Of a stretch of 64,000 nt of DNA, positions 9,032 through 19,866 are shown piece after piece. Every line of letters starts with the position of its first letter. Within the stretch, counting starts at the first letter, position 1. Under the pieces are notes generated by a model. The model was not told where the DNA came from and did not search any database. It saw nothing but the letters and a program-made list of their open reading frames with translations. Location of the stretch: the NCBI GenBank assembly GCA_963752815.1, contig CAVVZI010000006.1, positions 558,001 through 622,000 on the forward strand, read 5' to 3'. The stretch comes from Sva-07 sp963752815. GTDB taxonomy: Bacteria; Actinomycetota; Acidimicrobiia; Acidimicrobiales; Ilumatobacteraceae. A program made the position numbers and the translations under genes.

Positions 9032-10943
9032 TCACGTCAGTACCCCGGGTGGGCCGACGAAGACTGCCGTTTCCTGTCCGAGGAACAGCAGACGGGCGGC
9101 GTCCTCGCGGGCCTGTTGCGAGAGGCGGGGATCGACGCTCGCCCCGAACAGGTTCGTGTCGACGATCGGCACGAGGTCGTCCAGATGGGTTGCTTCGAGG
9201 TCGGCGATCAGATCGTCGCGCAGGGCGGCGAACTGTTCGCGTTCGGCCGCGGTGCGCGGGTCGTACGACGCGACCTCGACCACCCGGTCATCGGCCCTCC
9301 ATTGGTCGACAAACGCGCCAGTGGCCAGCACGACCTCGGCGGTCGCGTCCGCGTTGGGGATCACGCGGTGCTGGGTGACCGGAACGTGCCACGGCTCGTA
9401 CATCCCGACGTCGAACCCGGCGCGCTCGAGCTCGTCCACGAGCGCGAAGCCCTGACTCCCGAAGAAATAGGCGTCGCTCCACTGCACGACGTAGCGACCA
9501 TCGCGACCGTCGGCGGCGCCCACACCGGCGTCGAGCGCCTCGATCGTCGGCTGCAGCAGCGCCCCCACGGTCGTGCCGAGTCGTTCCTCCGGGTGGTCCG
9601 TGTCCGGCGCGACGATCACCATCGACACGATCACCAGTCCGCCCAGCGCCAATGACCCGACGATCGCCACCCGCCGCACATTCCACGTGGTGCGTTCGGG
9701 CCAGGCACGGACGCAGGCAGTCGCCCCGGTCCACACGATGGCGACGATCAGGAGCGTCGTCGTGCCCCAGGCCCAGAGCGTGAGGTAGTACCAGATCTTG
9801 CCGAAGATGCGGGCCATCGACACGAACGACAGCAGCAACGTCACCCCGATCACGGTGTCGAGCGCCACCAGCGAGCGATGCCGCATCCGTATCGCCACCA
9901 CGACCGAAACGATCCAAACGACGAGCAGCAGCGCTCCGGGCCAGATGCGGCCGTCGGGTTCGAAGCCGACCCGGAGGAAGCGATCGGTGCCGGTCAGCAA
10001 CTTGCCGTAACCGTCGACGACGTCGAGGTGGCGCAGCAAGACGTTGCCTCCCATGCGCCAACCGATCACGTCCTCGGTCGGCGACGTGAAGTGGTCGATC
10101 AGCTGGCGGATGTTGCCAGGATCGTGACGGACCTGTTCGACCAACGGCGCCAGCCAGAGCACGGCGAACAGGCCGCCCGTCCAGGCCAGGGGCCGGACGA
10201 ACGACCGGCGGTCGTCACTGCGCCAGCATCGAACGAGCACGACGGCGACGGCGAACAGACCGAGGCCCCCGGCCATCAGCAGGTACGGGATGTGGGTCTG
10301 TGCGGCGAACGACGCGGCCACGACGAGCGGGACGAGCATCATGTGGTCGCCGCACACCACCGACCAGGCCGCGAGCAGCACGACGATCCAGGCGAGGAGC
10401 GGCAGGTACGGGTTCCACGGCTGGATCAGCACGATCAGCCCGTAGCCGCGGAGCAGCACCGCGATCACCACCGCAACGACCAGCACACCGGCCAGTTGTG
10501 CCCGCCGATGGCCGATCCACAGCGCCACGGCAATCCAGGCGGTCTGGATCATCACCGTCGCGGCCTCCATCGCCCACGCCGAGCTCCCGAACAGCCGGTA
10601 GCCGGGCGCGACGAGCCAGAAGCTGATCGGGCCGGGGTGACTGCCCTGCTCGGGGAACGTGCCGATCCGACCCGGGAGACCGATCAGTGGCGTGTGCCGG
10701 CCGCCGACATCGCGCACCCGGAGTTCCGTCATCGCGAGGTCGAGGACCGGGAACCAGCGTCGTCCCGAGAGGGTGGCGACGGCGACGATCAACGGCAGCG
10801 CAACGGCGATCGTGACGACGACGATCGTCGTCCACTTGGACGTGAGCCACGCGGGCCAGCGGCCGTCCCCCGGCGGCCGTCACCCGGGTCGGACCGGCGC
10901 TCAGGTCAGCCGGCGCAGGGTCGACCGGTGCAGGATCGGTCAT
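9032..10943 (-). CDS. Multi-membrane GT-C-like protein, paralogue of its neighbour, one frame break
   Basis: About 636 residues after correcting one base. ATG 10943 shares its last base with the upstream stop (TGATG). The first ~28 residues (MTDPAPVDPAPADLSAG) are Pro/Ala-rich. A run of five C at 10867-10871 (five G in the sense strand) puts the first membrane helix out of frame; with four, the chain reads VTAAGDGRWPAWLTSKWTT and continues into helices and the acidic loop (PVLDLAMTELRVRDVGG). It has about ten membrane segments and a C-terminal soluble domain. It resembles the 7194-9021 product, so the two look like a duplicated glycosyltransferase pair. Donor and acceptor are unknown. Confidence 0.72.
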
Positions 10944-11677
10944 CACCGGCGGAAGCGATCGCGCAACCGGCGCCACCGGTCGAGGAGGCCCCACGCGGTC
11001 ACGAGCAGCATCGATTCCGCAATGATGCGGCCCGACATCTTCGACTTGCCCCGCGTTCGGTCGCGGAAGATGATCGGCGTCTCGACCACCGTCGCGCCGT
11101 CGCGGGTGAGCCGGCGGACGAGTTCGGTGAGGAACGCGTAGCCCTCGGCCGACGTCGAGGTGGGATCGATCGCCCCCAGCGACGTCGCCCGGTAGCCCCG
11201 GTACCCGCTGGTGCAGTCGCGAGCGCCGACGCCGAGGATCCCCCGCGTGTACGTGTTGCCCCATTTCGAGAGCAATTGGCGGTGGACGGGCCAGTCGGTG
11301 GTGCCGCCGCCGGTGATGTAGCGCGAGCCGATCACCACGTCCGCGCCCTCGGCGATCAGCCGGATGAACTCACTCAGCTGCTCGGGGTCGTGCGAGAAGT
11401 CGGCATCCATCGAGATGACGACGTCGTACGGACCGTCGAGCACCCGGGCGAATCCGTCCCGGTAGGCGCTCCCGAGGCCGTGCTTGGCGGCACGGTGCAG
11501 GACCTCGATCCGGCCGAGCTCGGCGCCGATCGCTTCCGCGATCCGGCCCGTGCCGTCCGGGCTGTTGTCGTCGACCACGAGCACGTCGGTGGTCGGTGCC
11601 GCCTTGCGCACGGCGCGCAGGAAGGGTTCGATGTTCTCCCCTTCGTTGTACGTCGGCAGGACGATCACGCTGCGCAT
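10943..11677 (-). CDS. Polyprenol-phosphate mannosyltransferase (Ppm1/DPM1-like)
   Basis: A 244-residue GT2 enzyme that would transfer mannose from GDP-mannose to polyprenyl phosphate on the inner face of the membrane. Signatures: VIVLPTYNEGENIEPFL at the start, LVVDDNSPDGTG, HGLGSAYRDGF, SMDADFSHDP as the metal-binding DxD, and DCTSGYRGYR plus GRSKMSG-like GKSKMSG near the end, all standard for DPM1/Ppm1. It lacks the second membrane domain of mycobacterial Ppm1. ATG 11677 matches the family start. It sits between GT4 and GT-C genes, so its product could feed the membrane glycosyltransferases of this cluster. Confidence 0.9.
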   Translation of the reverse strand: MRSVIVLPTYNEGENIEPFLRAVRKAAPTTDVLVVDDNSPDGTGRIAEAIGAELGRIEVLHRAAKHGLGSAYRDGFARVLDGPYDVVISMDADFSHDPEQLSEFIRLIAEGADVVIGSRYITGGGTTDWPVHRQLLSKWGNTYTRGILGVGARDCTSGYRGYRATSLGAIDPTSTSAEGYAFLTELVRRLTRDGATVVETPIIFRDRTRGKSKMSGRIIAESMLLVTAWGLLDRWRRLRDRFRR

Positions 11678-11691
11678 ATCGGTGCGACACC

Positions 11692-12880
11692 CTACTGGCG
11701 GGAGTCGTTCCCGACCGTCACGGTCACCGCCCGGTGGAGGACCCGGATGATGCCGAGCGCCGAGGCGTCCCACGTGAGGGTGCGGGCCCGTTCGAGCGCC
11801 GCCTGCCCGAGCCGGAGGCGCAGCGCATCGTCGAGCAGGACACTGGCCAGTTCCGCGCCGAGCTGATCCGGTGGCAGCGAGGATGCCGGTGACGCCGTCG
11901 ACGACACTGCTGCGATGGCCGCGGATGTCGGTGGCCACCGCCGGTGTCCCACAGCCCGCGCCCTCCGTGAGACTCAGGCCCCAGCCCTCCGCCAACGAGC
12001 CACTGGCCACGATCCATGCGCTCCGGTACAGCGCGACGAGATCGGCGTGGTCGACCCGCCCGGCGAAGCGGATCCAGTCGCCGGCGTCGTGTCGGGCCAC
12101 CAGATCGCGCAGTTCGCCGCCTTCCGGCCCCTCCCCCACGATCGTCAGCGTGAGGTCGGGCACGGCACGGCGGGCGGTGACGGCCGAGTCGATCAGCAGC
12201 TCGAATCGCTTCACCGGTGCGAGGCGCCCGACCGCGACGATCGACGGGTTGGCCGTCTTGTGTCCGCCGGGACTGAACATCGGGTCGGTGCCATTGGGGA
12301 TCGCCGTGACGCGATCGGCGTGGAAGCCGAGTTCGAGGAGTTCCTCGCGGGTGGCGTCGGACGGCGTCGCAGTCAGGCCCCGGCGGTAGAAGGGCGGTGC
12401 CAGACGGGCCTCGAGCGCCCGTCCGAACGAGGCCAGCGGTCCGGGCAGGATCTGGTCCCACATCGGCCCATGGACGTGGTGGAGGAACGTGATCCCCGGC
12501 GTTCGGCGCCACACCGGCGAGAACCACGGGACGCCGTTCCAGATCTCGACCACGGCGTCGTAACGCCCCATCGTCCGCGTGATCTCCCCGGCGATGGCGC
12601 GCGGGAACACCGTGTACCGGCTCCCGCGCCGGACCACGTCGTACCCGTTGCGCCGTGCGGTGGCCGGTTCGCCGATCGCCGCCGACGTGCGGTGCGTGAT
12701 CTCCAGGCCGGCCGCGGCCCAGCGCCGCATGAACTCATCCGCGTGCACCTCCGACCCGCCCGCGTCGGGATCGTCGAGGTCACGCCAGGCGAGCACGTGG
12801 ACGCGGCGCACACCCCTGCCGATCAGGTCGTCGGCATACCACTGCAATGTGCCGTCGTGCGCAGGGTGCTCGGCCGCCAT
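11692..12880 (-). CDS. GT4-family glycosyltransferase, one frame break
   Basis: About 395 residues after correction. The N-terminal half has the GT-B start (RRVHVLAWRDLDDPDAGGSEVHADEF) and the C-terminal half the nucleotide-sugar site (IVAVGRLAPVKRFELLI, LAEGWGLSLTEGAGCGTPAVA with the E-x7-E motif). The frame breaks near 11878-11881, after GVTGIL; the last ~65 residues (LPPDQLGAELASVL onward) continue in another frame and end at 11692. Without the correction it would read on into the mannosyltransferase downstream, giving a false 660-residue fusion. ATG 12880 is preferred; ATG 12925 is possible. Likely role is sugar transfer to a lipid-linked or surface glycan. Confidence 0.82.
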
Positions 12881-12933
12881 CGGCACGACGATAGGCCCTG
12901 ATCTGCGGCTCCGGGTGGGTACCATCTCGGAGC

Positions 12934-14762
12934 TTGACCGACCTGATCGACACGCCCGACGCCGGGACCTTCCCGCCCGCCGATGCCTCCGACACGAGGC
13001 CCGGCGACAACGGGATCGTCGACAACCGGGCCGGCGATCAGCCCGGTCCGCCGGACGCGCCGTTCGTGCTCGGCGGTCGGCTGCACTGGTCGTGGCGTGG
13101 CGGACTCGCCGTGCTCCTGGTCGTCGCCTTCGTCGCCCTCCCGGTGCGCGGCCTGTACCGGGCCACCGGATCCTCGATGGAGGAGGGCTTCATGCTCGTC
13201 TTCCCCCATCTGGTGTGGCAGGGCCGGATCCCGAACGTCGACTTCCTGCACCTCTACGGCCCCGGCTCCCTCGACATCCTGGCCCTTTGGTACCAGCTGT
13301 TCGGGTACACGCTCGAAGCCGAGCGGACGTTCGGGCTGCTGCAGCACCTCGGCATCATCTTCGGGATCTACGCGCTGACGCGGGCCTGGGGTCGGGTGTC
13401 GGCGGTCGGTGCGGCGTGGATCACGGCCCTGTTGATCATGACCCCGATCGGGCTGTCGGCACTGGCGTGGCACGGAGCGGTCGCCCTGGCCCTGTGGGCC
13501 GTCGTGTTCGCCGTCCGGGCCACGCAGACCCACCGCACCCGGCACTGGGCGATCGCCGGCGTCCTCGCCGGCCTCGCCCTCACGTTCCGCCCCGACATCG
13601 TGCTCGCCGTCGGAGCCGCACTGCTCTTCGCCGTCTGGTCGTCGCGTCGCGTGGCGTGGAAGCCGCTGGTGATCGGCGCCGTGGTCGGCCTGCTGCCGTT
13701 GTGGATCCATCTCGTCGTGGCGGGCCCCTGGAACGTGTTCGAAGGCGTCTTCCTCGACCCCGTCTTCCACCTCCGTGCCGGCCGCGAGCTGCCTCGACCG
13801 CCGTCGTGGGGCGTCGTCGACGGCGCCCTCCAGGCGGTCGCCGAGGGCCTCCCTCCGTGGTGGCGACTCCCGGCGCCCGAAGGCATCGCAACAGCTGTTC
13901 CTGTGGTTCTTCGCTGTCGTCATCATCGCCATCGCCGTCCCGCTGATCGCGTGGCGTCAGCGGCGACATGGGAACGCGACGCCGCGCACGTTCGTGCTGC
14001 TCGCCGCCGGAATCTTCGGGCTCGGCATCGTGCCGCAGGCGCTGCAGCGCCCCGATTCGACGCACCTCGCGTGGGTGGCCGTCGTGTCGTGGCCGCTGCT
14101 CGCCGTGGCGCTCACCGAAGCTGGGCATGCGCCACTGGCCGGCCCGGGCCCGCCTCGCGCAGCTCGCCGGCGTCGGCCTGGTGGGCCTGCTGATGCTCGT
14201 GGTCGCACCGTTCTACACGTACCGCCACTACCTCCTGCAGACCCGCGTCTCGGCCGGCAATCTCCCGGTTCCCTTCCTGGTGGAACGCGACGGGCGCCGG
14301 TTCTGGTTCGGCGACTTCTTCGTGGCCAGCGCCCTCAACGAGCTGATCCCGGACCTGGACGAGCTCACCGAGCCCGGTGACCGCCTCGTCGTCGGCCCGG
14401 CCGACCTCAGCCGCACGATCTACAGCGACGACTCGGTTTACTTCCTGTTCCCCGAACTCGTACCGGCGACGTACTTCATCGAGATGGACCCGGGCCTCGC
14501 CGACGCCGAGGGATCCGGGCTCGCCGAGGACATCGAGACGGCCGATTTCCTGGTGCTCACGAACATCTGGACCGGATGGAACGAGCCGAACGCGTCGTCG
14601 GACCATCTGTCGCAGGAGGCCAACCAGGCCGTCGCCGACAACTTCTGCCTGATCCGTCAGTACGAGGACAACCTCGTGCTGCTGTTCGAGCGGTGCGAAG
14701 GCGGTGGCGGCGTCAGCCCGGCCGACATCACCGGCACGTACCCCCGCCCCGCCGACCCCTGA
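12934..14762 (+). CDS. Multi-membrane GT-C-like protein, two frame breaks
   Basis: The only plus-strand gene of the glycan cluster, about 608 residues after correction. An N-terminal Asp/Pro-rich tail is followed by membrane segments and an acidic loop (SSMEEGFMLVFPHLVW, PNVDFLHLYGPGSLD) typical of mannosyl- or arabinosyltransferase-like GT-C proteins. The frame shifts at a GG near 13880 (PEGASQQLFLWFF in the corrected reading) and again at GGG 14123-14125 (LTEAGMRHWPARAR). The C-terminal ~200 residues are soluble. The start is TTG 12934, with CGGAG a few bases upstream; it diverges from the GT4 gene across about 50 bases. Function beyond the fold class is unknown. Confidence 0.72.
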
Positions 14763-14783
14763 GGATCTGCCGCCTGATCCTGG

Positions 14784-16883
14784 TCACCCGGCGACGGCCG
14801 TGTTCACCAGGGTCGGGCCGAGCATCATGGCGGCGATCTGCGCGGCCGAGTCCTCCGTCAGGTGCGTCCCGTCCGGACGCCACGACTCGTCGAGATCGTG
14901 GCCGCCGTCCGCCATCCAGCGGTCGAGCTCGATCACCGTCGTCGCCGGCGCGAGCTCGTCGACGACGCGGCGGATGACCTCGTGCTGGGCCTCGAACGTG
15001 GCCGGGTCGTTCAGCTCCGTGGCGCTGGTGGAATCGACCGGCACCGGCGGCACGATCCAGGCCACCGACGGCACGCCCTGCGCCACGATCGACGCCGTGG
15101 CCTCGCGATACGCCTCGTGGAGTCGCGACTGGAACTGCTCGTCCTGCGCGGAGAGTTCACCTTCGGCGTCGTCCCACACGCGGTCGAGGACATCGTCGAT
15201 CGTCATCATCATCACGACGACATCGGGTTGTACGCGATCGATCAGGGCCGGCAGGTCCTCGTCGAGCACCTCGATCGAGCGTTCGACGAACGGTGTGGCG
15301 TCCCACGCCGTGATGGTGCCGGTGGTGAGGGCGCCGAAACCCTGGCTCCAGAGCAGGTCGACCTGCGCCAGGTCTGGATGATCGACCGCCCAGCGGGCCA
15401 GACCGTGCCCGATGTAGAACGCGGTCGAGTCACCCACCACCAGGATCCGGACCGGACGGCTCGGCGCCGGCGGGAGCGGGACGGACGCGGGCGGAGCGAG
15501 TGGCACGGTCACCGGCGGCACGGTCACCGGCGGCACGGTCACCGTCGCTGTCGCCGGAGGCACGGTCCCTTTGCTGGACGCGGGAAGACCGGCTGAGGGA
15601 CGGCGGCCGGAATCCTCGTCGGGACAGCGGGCAGGGTCGTCGGAGTGGGCCCGGCCGCCTCGAGTGCGGTGACGTTCTCGACGGGCTGGATCGCGGCGGC
15701 GTCGAGCAGACCCTGGTCGGCCACGAGAAATCCGCCCGATTGCGGCGGAACCACCAGCACCGCCACCAGGGTCATGGCGCTCGCGGCGACCGCCGCCCCG
15801 CCGACACGGCCGACGCTCCAAGACCGCACGCGGATGGGGTGTTCGACGAGGCGGTACGACACCGCCGCCAGCCCCAGGGTGATCGCCACGGCGACGGCGA
15901 ACGACGGCGAACTCGACAGCGACCAGCCGCGCGACATCAACAGGACGAACACCGGCCAGTGGAAGAGGTACGCGCCGTAGCTCACGAGCCCGAGCAGCAC
16001 GAGCGGACGCCACGACAGCACGCGGCGCAGCGGGCCGGGTGCCTGCAGGCCGACGATCAGACCGGCGGAGGCGAGCGCGAAGATGCCGAGCCACCCGTTG
16101 AACGCCGGCCCACCGTTGGACGGCAGGACCACCGACGCCGCCACGATGACCGCCAGGGAGCCTGCCGCGAGCGCCGTCCCCACGAGCGACGACGGCGCGA
16201 GTCGGGACGCCCACGGGGCACGCATCACACAGGCCAGCGTGGCGCCGACGAGGATCTCGCCGAACCGGGCCGGGGTTGCCCAGTACGCCGCGTCCGGGCC
16301 GAACACCCGACCGATGACCGGCGCGCCGATGACGAACGCCGCGGTCAGCATGGCCACCGGCCACAGCACCGAGCCGCCCCGTCGGTGCGCCCGACGGGCG
16401 AGCAGCAGCAGGACGACCGGCCACAGCAGGTAGAACTGCTCCTCGATCGCCAGCGACCAGTAGTGCTTGACCGGCGACAACTCGTCGGCCGAGGCGGCGA
16501 ACAGGTCGGCATAGCTCGTTCCGTGCGACAGTTCGGTCCAGTTGAAGACCTGCAGCGTCGCCGCGGTCAGGTCACTGCGCAGGTGTCGGACCTCGGCGAA
16601 GGCGCCGGCGAACCGCAGCAGCACGATGCCGAACGAGGCAGAGCAACCCGGCGGGAAGCAGCCGCTTCCAGCGACGCGAGTAGAAGTTGCCGAGACGGAT
16701 CCCGTTCGACGAGTCGAACTCGGTGAGCAGCAGGTTGGTGATCAGGAACCCGGACAGGGTGAAGAACACCGACACGCCCATGTAGCCGGCCGGCATCCAC
16801 GAGTAGCCGGCATGGAAGAACAGCACGAGGACGAGCGCCAGCGCCCGCATTCCGTCGAGGGCCGGCTGCCGTTCCACCGTCAT
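14784..16883 (-). CDS. Membrane O-acyltransferase with C-terminal SGNH domain (OafA-like), two frame breaks
   Basis: About 699 residues after correction. Residues 1-360 are an acyltransferase-3 domain: RQPALDGMRALALVLVLFFHAGYSWMPAG is split across helix 1, followed by GFLITNLLL, FYSRRWKRLLPA and HYWSLAIEEQFYLLWP. A Pro/Thr/Val-rich linker contains 15-bp repeats (15502-15543, coding PPVTV). The last ~250 residues are an SGNH hydrolase-like domain (ILVVGDSTAFYIGHG, then DGTHLTEDSA). Such fusions O-acetylate surface sugars. The frame breaks at CC near 16637 (extra base) and at CCC 15567-15569 (one base missing). ATG 16883 lies 2 bases after the DprE2-like gene's stop. Confidence 0.85.
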
Positions 16884-16885
16884 GG

Positions 16886-17632
16886 TTATCGATCGAGTTT
16901 GCGCCAGATCGGGGCCGGGGCGAAGCGGAGGATGCCGAACACGGCCTGCAGGATCGACGGCGCCCACACCACCGAACTGCCCTTGCGCAGGCCCTTGGCC
17001 ACGGCGGTGGCGACCACGTCGACGTCGGCGGCGAACGGTGCCTCGGCGACACCCGTGGTCATCTTCGAGCGGATGAAGCCCGGGCGCACCACCATCACCT
17101 TGGCACCCGAGCCGTGCAGGGCATGCCCGAGCCCGGTGGCGAACGCATCCTGGGCCGCCTTGGTCGATCCGTAGACGAAGTTCGACGCCCGCGTCCGAAC
17201 GCCGGCGACGCTCGACAGCACGACGAGCGTGCCGTGGCCCTGGGCGCGCAGTTGCCGCGCGACGGCGAGTCCCGAGCTGACGGCACCGACGTAGTTGACC
17301 TCGGCGAGCGCCGCAGCGGCCACGGGATCGTCGTTCGCCGAGTCGTCGCCGAGTTGTCCGAAGGCCTGGATCACCACGTCGAGGTCACCGTGCGCGTCGG
17401 CGACCGATCGCACGAGCGCGTCGTGGCCGGCGTGATCGAGGGCGTCGAATTCGACGGACACGACCGAGACCCCTTCGCCGAGCGGCGTGGACAGCTCGAT
17501 CGGCGTGTGGCGGCCGGCGAGGACCACCGTCGTCAACGCCGGCGAGGCGAGTTCGTGCACGATCGCCTGGGCGATGTCGCTGCCGCCCCCGAGCACGAGG
17601 ATGGTCTGTGGCTGCTGCATGGCGTTGTTCAC
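16886..17632 (-). CDS. dprE2: Decaprenylphosphoryl-2-keto-ribose reductase (DprE2)
   Basis: A 248-residue short-chain dehydrogenase/reductase. It would reduce the 2-keto intermediate made by DprE1 to polyprenylphosphoryl-arabinofuranose, the donor for arabinan synthesis. The nucleotide-binding motif (LVLGGGSDIAQAIV, residues about 12-25), catalytic Ser and YxxxK (SSVAGVRTRASNFVYGSTK) and length fit DprE2. The assignment depends heavily on the adjacent dprE1 and the nearby UbiA gene, because SDRs look alike. The start may be ATG 17632 (MNNAMQQ) or ATG 17620. Confidence 0.85.
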   Translation of the reverse strand: MNNAMQQPQTILVLGGGSDIAQAIVHELASPALTTVVLAGRHTPIELSTPLGEGVSVVSVEFDALDHAGHDALVRSVADAHGDLDVVIQAFGQLGDDSANDDPVAAAALAEVNYVGAVSSGLAVARQLRAQGHGTLVVLSSVAGVRTRASNFVYGSTKAAQDAFATGLGHALHGSGAKVMVVRPGFIRSKMTTGVAEAPFAADVDVVATAVAKGLRKGSSVVWAPSILQAVFGILRFAPAPIWRKLDR

Positions 17633-17675
17633 GTTGGTCCTGTCGTTCGGTTCGCGGGTTCAGATCTTCGCGGGT

Positions 17676-19043
17676 TCAGATGAGTTCGAGGCGGCGCGCC
17701 TGGTCGCTCGCCCAGCGACCGTCGGGATCGAACCGCGAGCGGACCGCCTTCCACTCGTCGAGTCGCGGATAGCCGGCGCGGATGACGGCCGGACCGGCGG
17801 TGGCGTCCTTGGCGAGATAGTGCCGCCCACCCGCGTCGAGCACGAGCCGATCGAGTTCCTCGAGGAGGCCCGCCAGCCGCGCCGGCGACGCCGGAAAGTC
17901 GACGGTGAGCGTCCAGCCCGGCTGGGGGAAGCTGAGCATGCCGCCGCTCTCTGCGCCGAAACGCTTGAGCACGTTGACGAACCCGGCATCGCCGCCCGCG
18001 GCGACCTTGGCCACGATGGTGCGCAGCGTCTCGACCGCGTCGAACGGAACGACGAACTGGTACTGCAGGAAGCCGTGCCGCCCGTACAGCCGGTTCCACC
18101 GTCCGATCATGTCGAGCGGGTGGAAGAACCCGGTGAGCGTCTCGGTTCCACGGTGCATCTTCGGCGTCTTGCGGTACCAGACCTCGTTGAAGCCACGGAC
18201 GGCGTGACGGTGCAGCACGTTCGGCACACCGGGAGGCACGTCGGGGAACACGGGCGGATCGAAGCCGAGCGGGTTCGCCGCCGAACGAGGGTGATGTCGG
18301 TACAGGTCGTCGAGCGTGGCGTGGTTCCCGCGCCCGAGCGCGGCCCGGCCGAGTTGTTTGCCGCTGGCGATCAGGTCGATCCACGCGACCGAGTAGCGGT
18401 ACAGGTGATCGTCGGCGACCATCCGTTCGAGCAGGGAGTCGAAGTTCGGCACCCGCTCGTTGACCACCAGGATGTGCTGCGTCTCGATCGGGATCAGATC
18501 GAAGGTGGCCCGCAGGATGAGACCGGTGAGGCCCATCCCGCCGATCGTCGCCCACCACAGGTCGGGATCGGACGCCGCCGTGATCACCCGGACGCTCCCG
18601 TCGGCCAGCAGCATCTCGATCTCGCTGACGTGGGCCCCGAACGTGCCGTCGACGTGGTGGCCCTTGCCGTGGACGTCGCTGGCGATCGCGCCCCCGACCG
18701 TGACGAATCGCGTACCGGGCGACACCGGCACGAACCACCCCTGCGGGATGATCACCCGCAGCAGATCGTCGAGGCTCACCCCGGCGTCGACCGTGATCGT
18801 TCCCGTGTCGGCGTGGAGCCGGATCGGGTCGGCGCCCGGCTGGAGCCGGATCACCGTGCCGCCGCCGTTCTGCGCTGGATCGCCGTACGAACGTCCGAGG
18901 CCACGGGCGATGGCGCCCCGCGGGCCGATCTGCGACAGCAGCGCGTCGGCGTCGTCCAGCTCGTCGGGCCGGACGTCGATCACCGTCGCCACGCTGGGCG
19001 CGGTGCCGCCCCAACCGGCGAGGGCGGTGCGTTCGGACTTCAC
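17676..19043 (-). CDS. dprE1: Decaprenylphosphoryl-ribose oxidase (DprE1)
   Basis: A 455-residue FAD-dependent oxidase that oxidises the 2-OH of polyprenylphosphoryl-ribose. The FAD-binding region reads ARGLGRSYGDPAQNGGG, followed by GGAIASDVHGKGHHVDGTFG, the flavin-contact segment known from mycobacterial DprE1. The C-terminus ends WASDQARRLELI, very close to M. tuberculosis DprE1. The active-site lysine motif is kept (HYLAKDAT). The residue matching Cys387, the benzothiazinone target, is threonine here (residue 380, PGWTLTVDFP instead of PGWNICVDFP). The gene is 43 bases upstream of dprE2 and downstream of a methyltransferase gene on the same strand. Confidence 0.95.
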   Translation of the reverse strand: MKSERTALAGWGGTAPSVATVIDVRPDELDDADALLSQIGPRGAIARGLGRSYGDPAQNGGGTVIRLQPGADPIRLHADTGTITVDAGVSLDDLLRVIIPQGWFVPVSPGTRFVTVGGAIASDVHGKGHHVDGTFGAHVSEIEMLLADGSVRVITAASDPDLWWATIGGMGLTGLILRATFDLIPIETQHILVVNERVPNFDSLLERMVADDHLYRYSVAWIDLIASGKQLGRAALGRGNHATLDDLYRHHPRSAANPLGFDPPVFPDVPPGVPNVLHRHAVRGFNEVWYRKTPKMHRGTETLTGFFHPLDMIGRWNRLYGRHGFLQYQFVVPFDAVETLRTIVAKVAAGGDAGFVNVLKRFGAESGGMLSFPQPGWTLTVDFPASPARLAGLLEELDRLVLDAGGRHYLAKDATAGPAVIRAGYPRLDEWKAVRSRFDPDGRWASDQARRLELI

Positions 19044-19077
19044 AGGGCTCCCGAGGCTACAAATCCGTGCCGACGAA

Positions 19078-19866
19078 TCAGTACGGCCACTCGGGCACCG
19101 GGCGGCCGAGACGACCGAGCACCTTGCCGAGGCCGACCGTCAGGAGCACCTTCAACGCCACGTTGCGGACGAACCACGGGAGCTGGGCGAGCTGGCGGGC
19201 GGCGTTGTGCACGCGCCCGGTGCCCGACGTGGCGAGGTCCGCCCGGTAGATCGTCATCGATCTCGATCGCCCCACGTACCGGAACGTCGAGCCGAACGCC
19301 AGCGCCCGCAGGATGGCCAGCGTGACACCGATCGACGAGAACGAGTCGTGGATGAGCATCGTGCCGCCGCCGTTCACCCGGATCCCGTAGTTGCGGATGT
19401 CGGCGAGCGCCGGTGCGTACCGGTGCGCACCATCGATGTACAGCACGTCGATCGGGCGCACGATCGACGTCAGCGCATCGTCGGAGAACATCCGCAGGTG
19501 CTGCACCCGGTCGCCCACTCCGGCCCGTTCCAGGTTGTCGAGGAACACCTCGTGGTCGTCGGCGGCCTCCGCGGCGTACCCGTCGAACTCCTGGGGGCCT
19601 CGGTCGTTGCCGGCATGGGGGTCGATCGCGATCACCTCGACGTCCGGCGCGGCGGCCGACGCCAGGACGATCGTCGAGCGACCACGGAAGCTGCCGATCT
19701 CGACGATCGATCCGCCGGCGGGACAGCGCGTGGCCGAGTCGTACAGCGTCGACGCCTGGCCGGGACTCATCCAGCCGTCGACGTCGGCGACGAGCGTCAT
19801 CACCGTCGGCAGGTCGGGCCGATCGCCCGCGGGATCGGCGGTCGCGGCGGACAGGTCACTTGGCAT
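19078..19866 (-). CDS. Class I SAM methyltransferase of the glycan cluster
   Basis: A 262-residue protein with a methyltransferase fold: SIVEIGSFRGRSTIVLA (motif I), EVIAIDPHAGNDRGP, and IDVLYIDGAHRY (motif IV region). This resembles the Methyltransf_24 / CmcI-like group, which includes sugar O-methyltransferases. ATG 19866 overlaps the end of the upstream UbiA gene by 11 bases, so translation is probably coupled and the job is likely tied to the arabinose-lipid pathway, for example methylating a sugar. That role is inference from context. The last ~60 residues after the domain (LAQLPWFVRNVALKVLL) are amphipathic and may touch the membrane. Confidence 0.75.
   Translation of the reverse strand: MPSDLSAATADPAGDRPDLPTVMTLVADVDGWMSPGQASTLYDSATRCPAGGSIVEIGSFRGRSTIVLASAAAPDVEVIAIDPHAGNDRGPQEFDGYAAEAADDHEVFLDNLERAGVGDRVQHLRMFSDDALTSIVRPIDVLYIDGAHRYAPALADIRNYGIRVNGGGTMLIHDSFSSIGVTLAILRALAFGSTFRYVGRSRSMTIYRADLATSGTGRVHNAARQLAQLPWFVRNVALKVLLTVGLGKVLGRLGRPVPEWPY

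Noticed and set aside
10943..12925. GT4-DPM1 fusion of 660 residues
   Set aside because: The join is produced by the break near 11879. The true end of the GT4 gene lies in the other frame at 11692 and the mannosyltransferase has its own ATG at 11677.
15502..15543. 15-bp tandem repeats as a mobile or CRISPR-like element
   Set aside because: They encode the PPVTV linker of the acyltransferase-SGNH protein, in frame, with no spacers.
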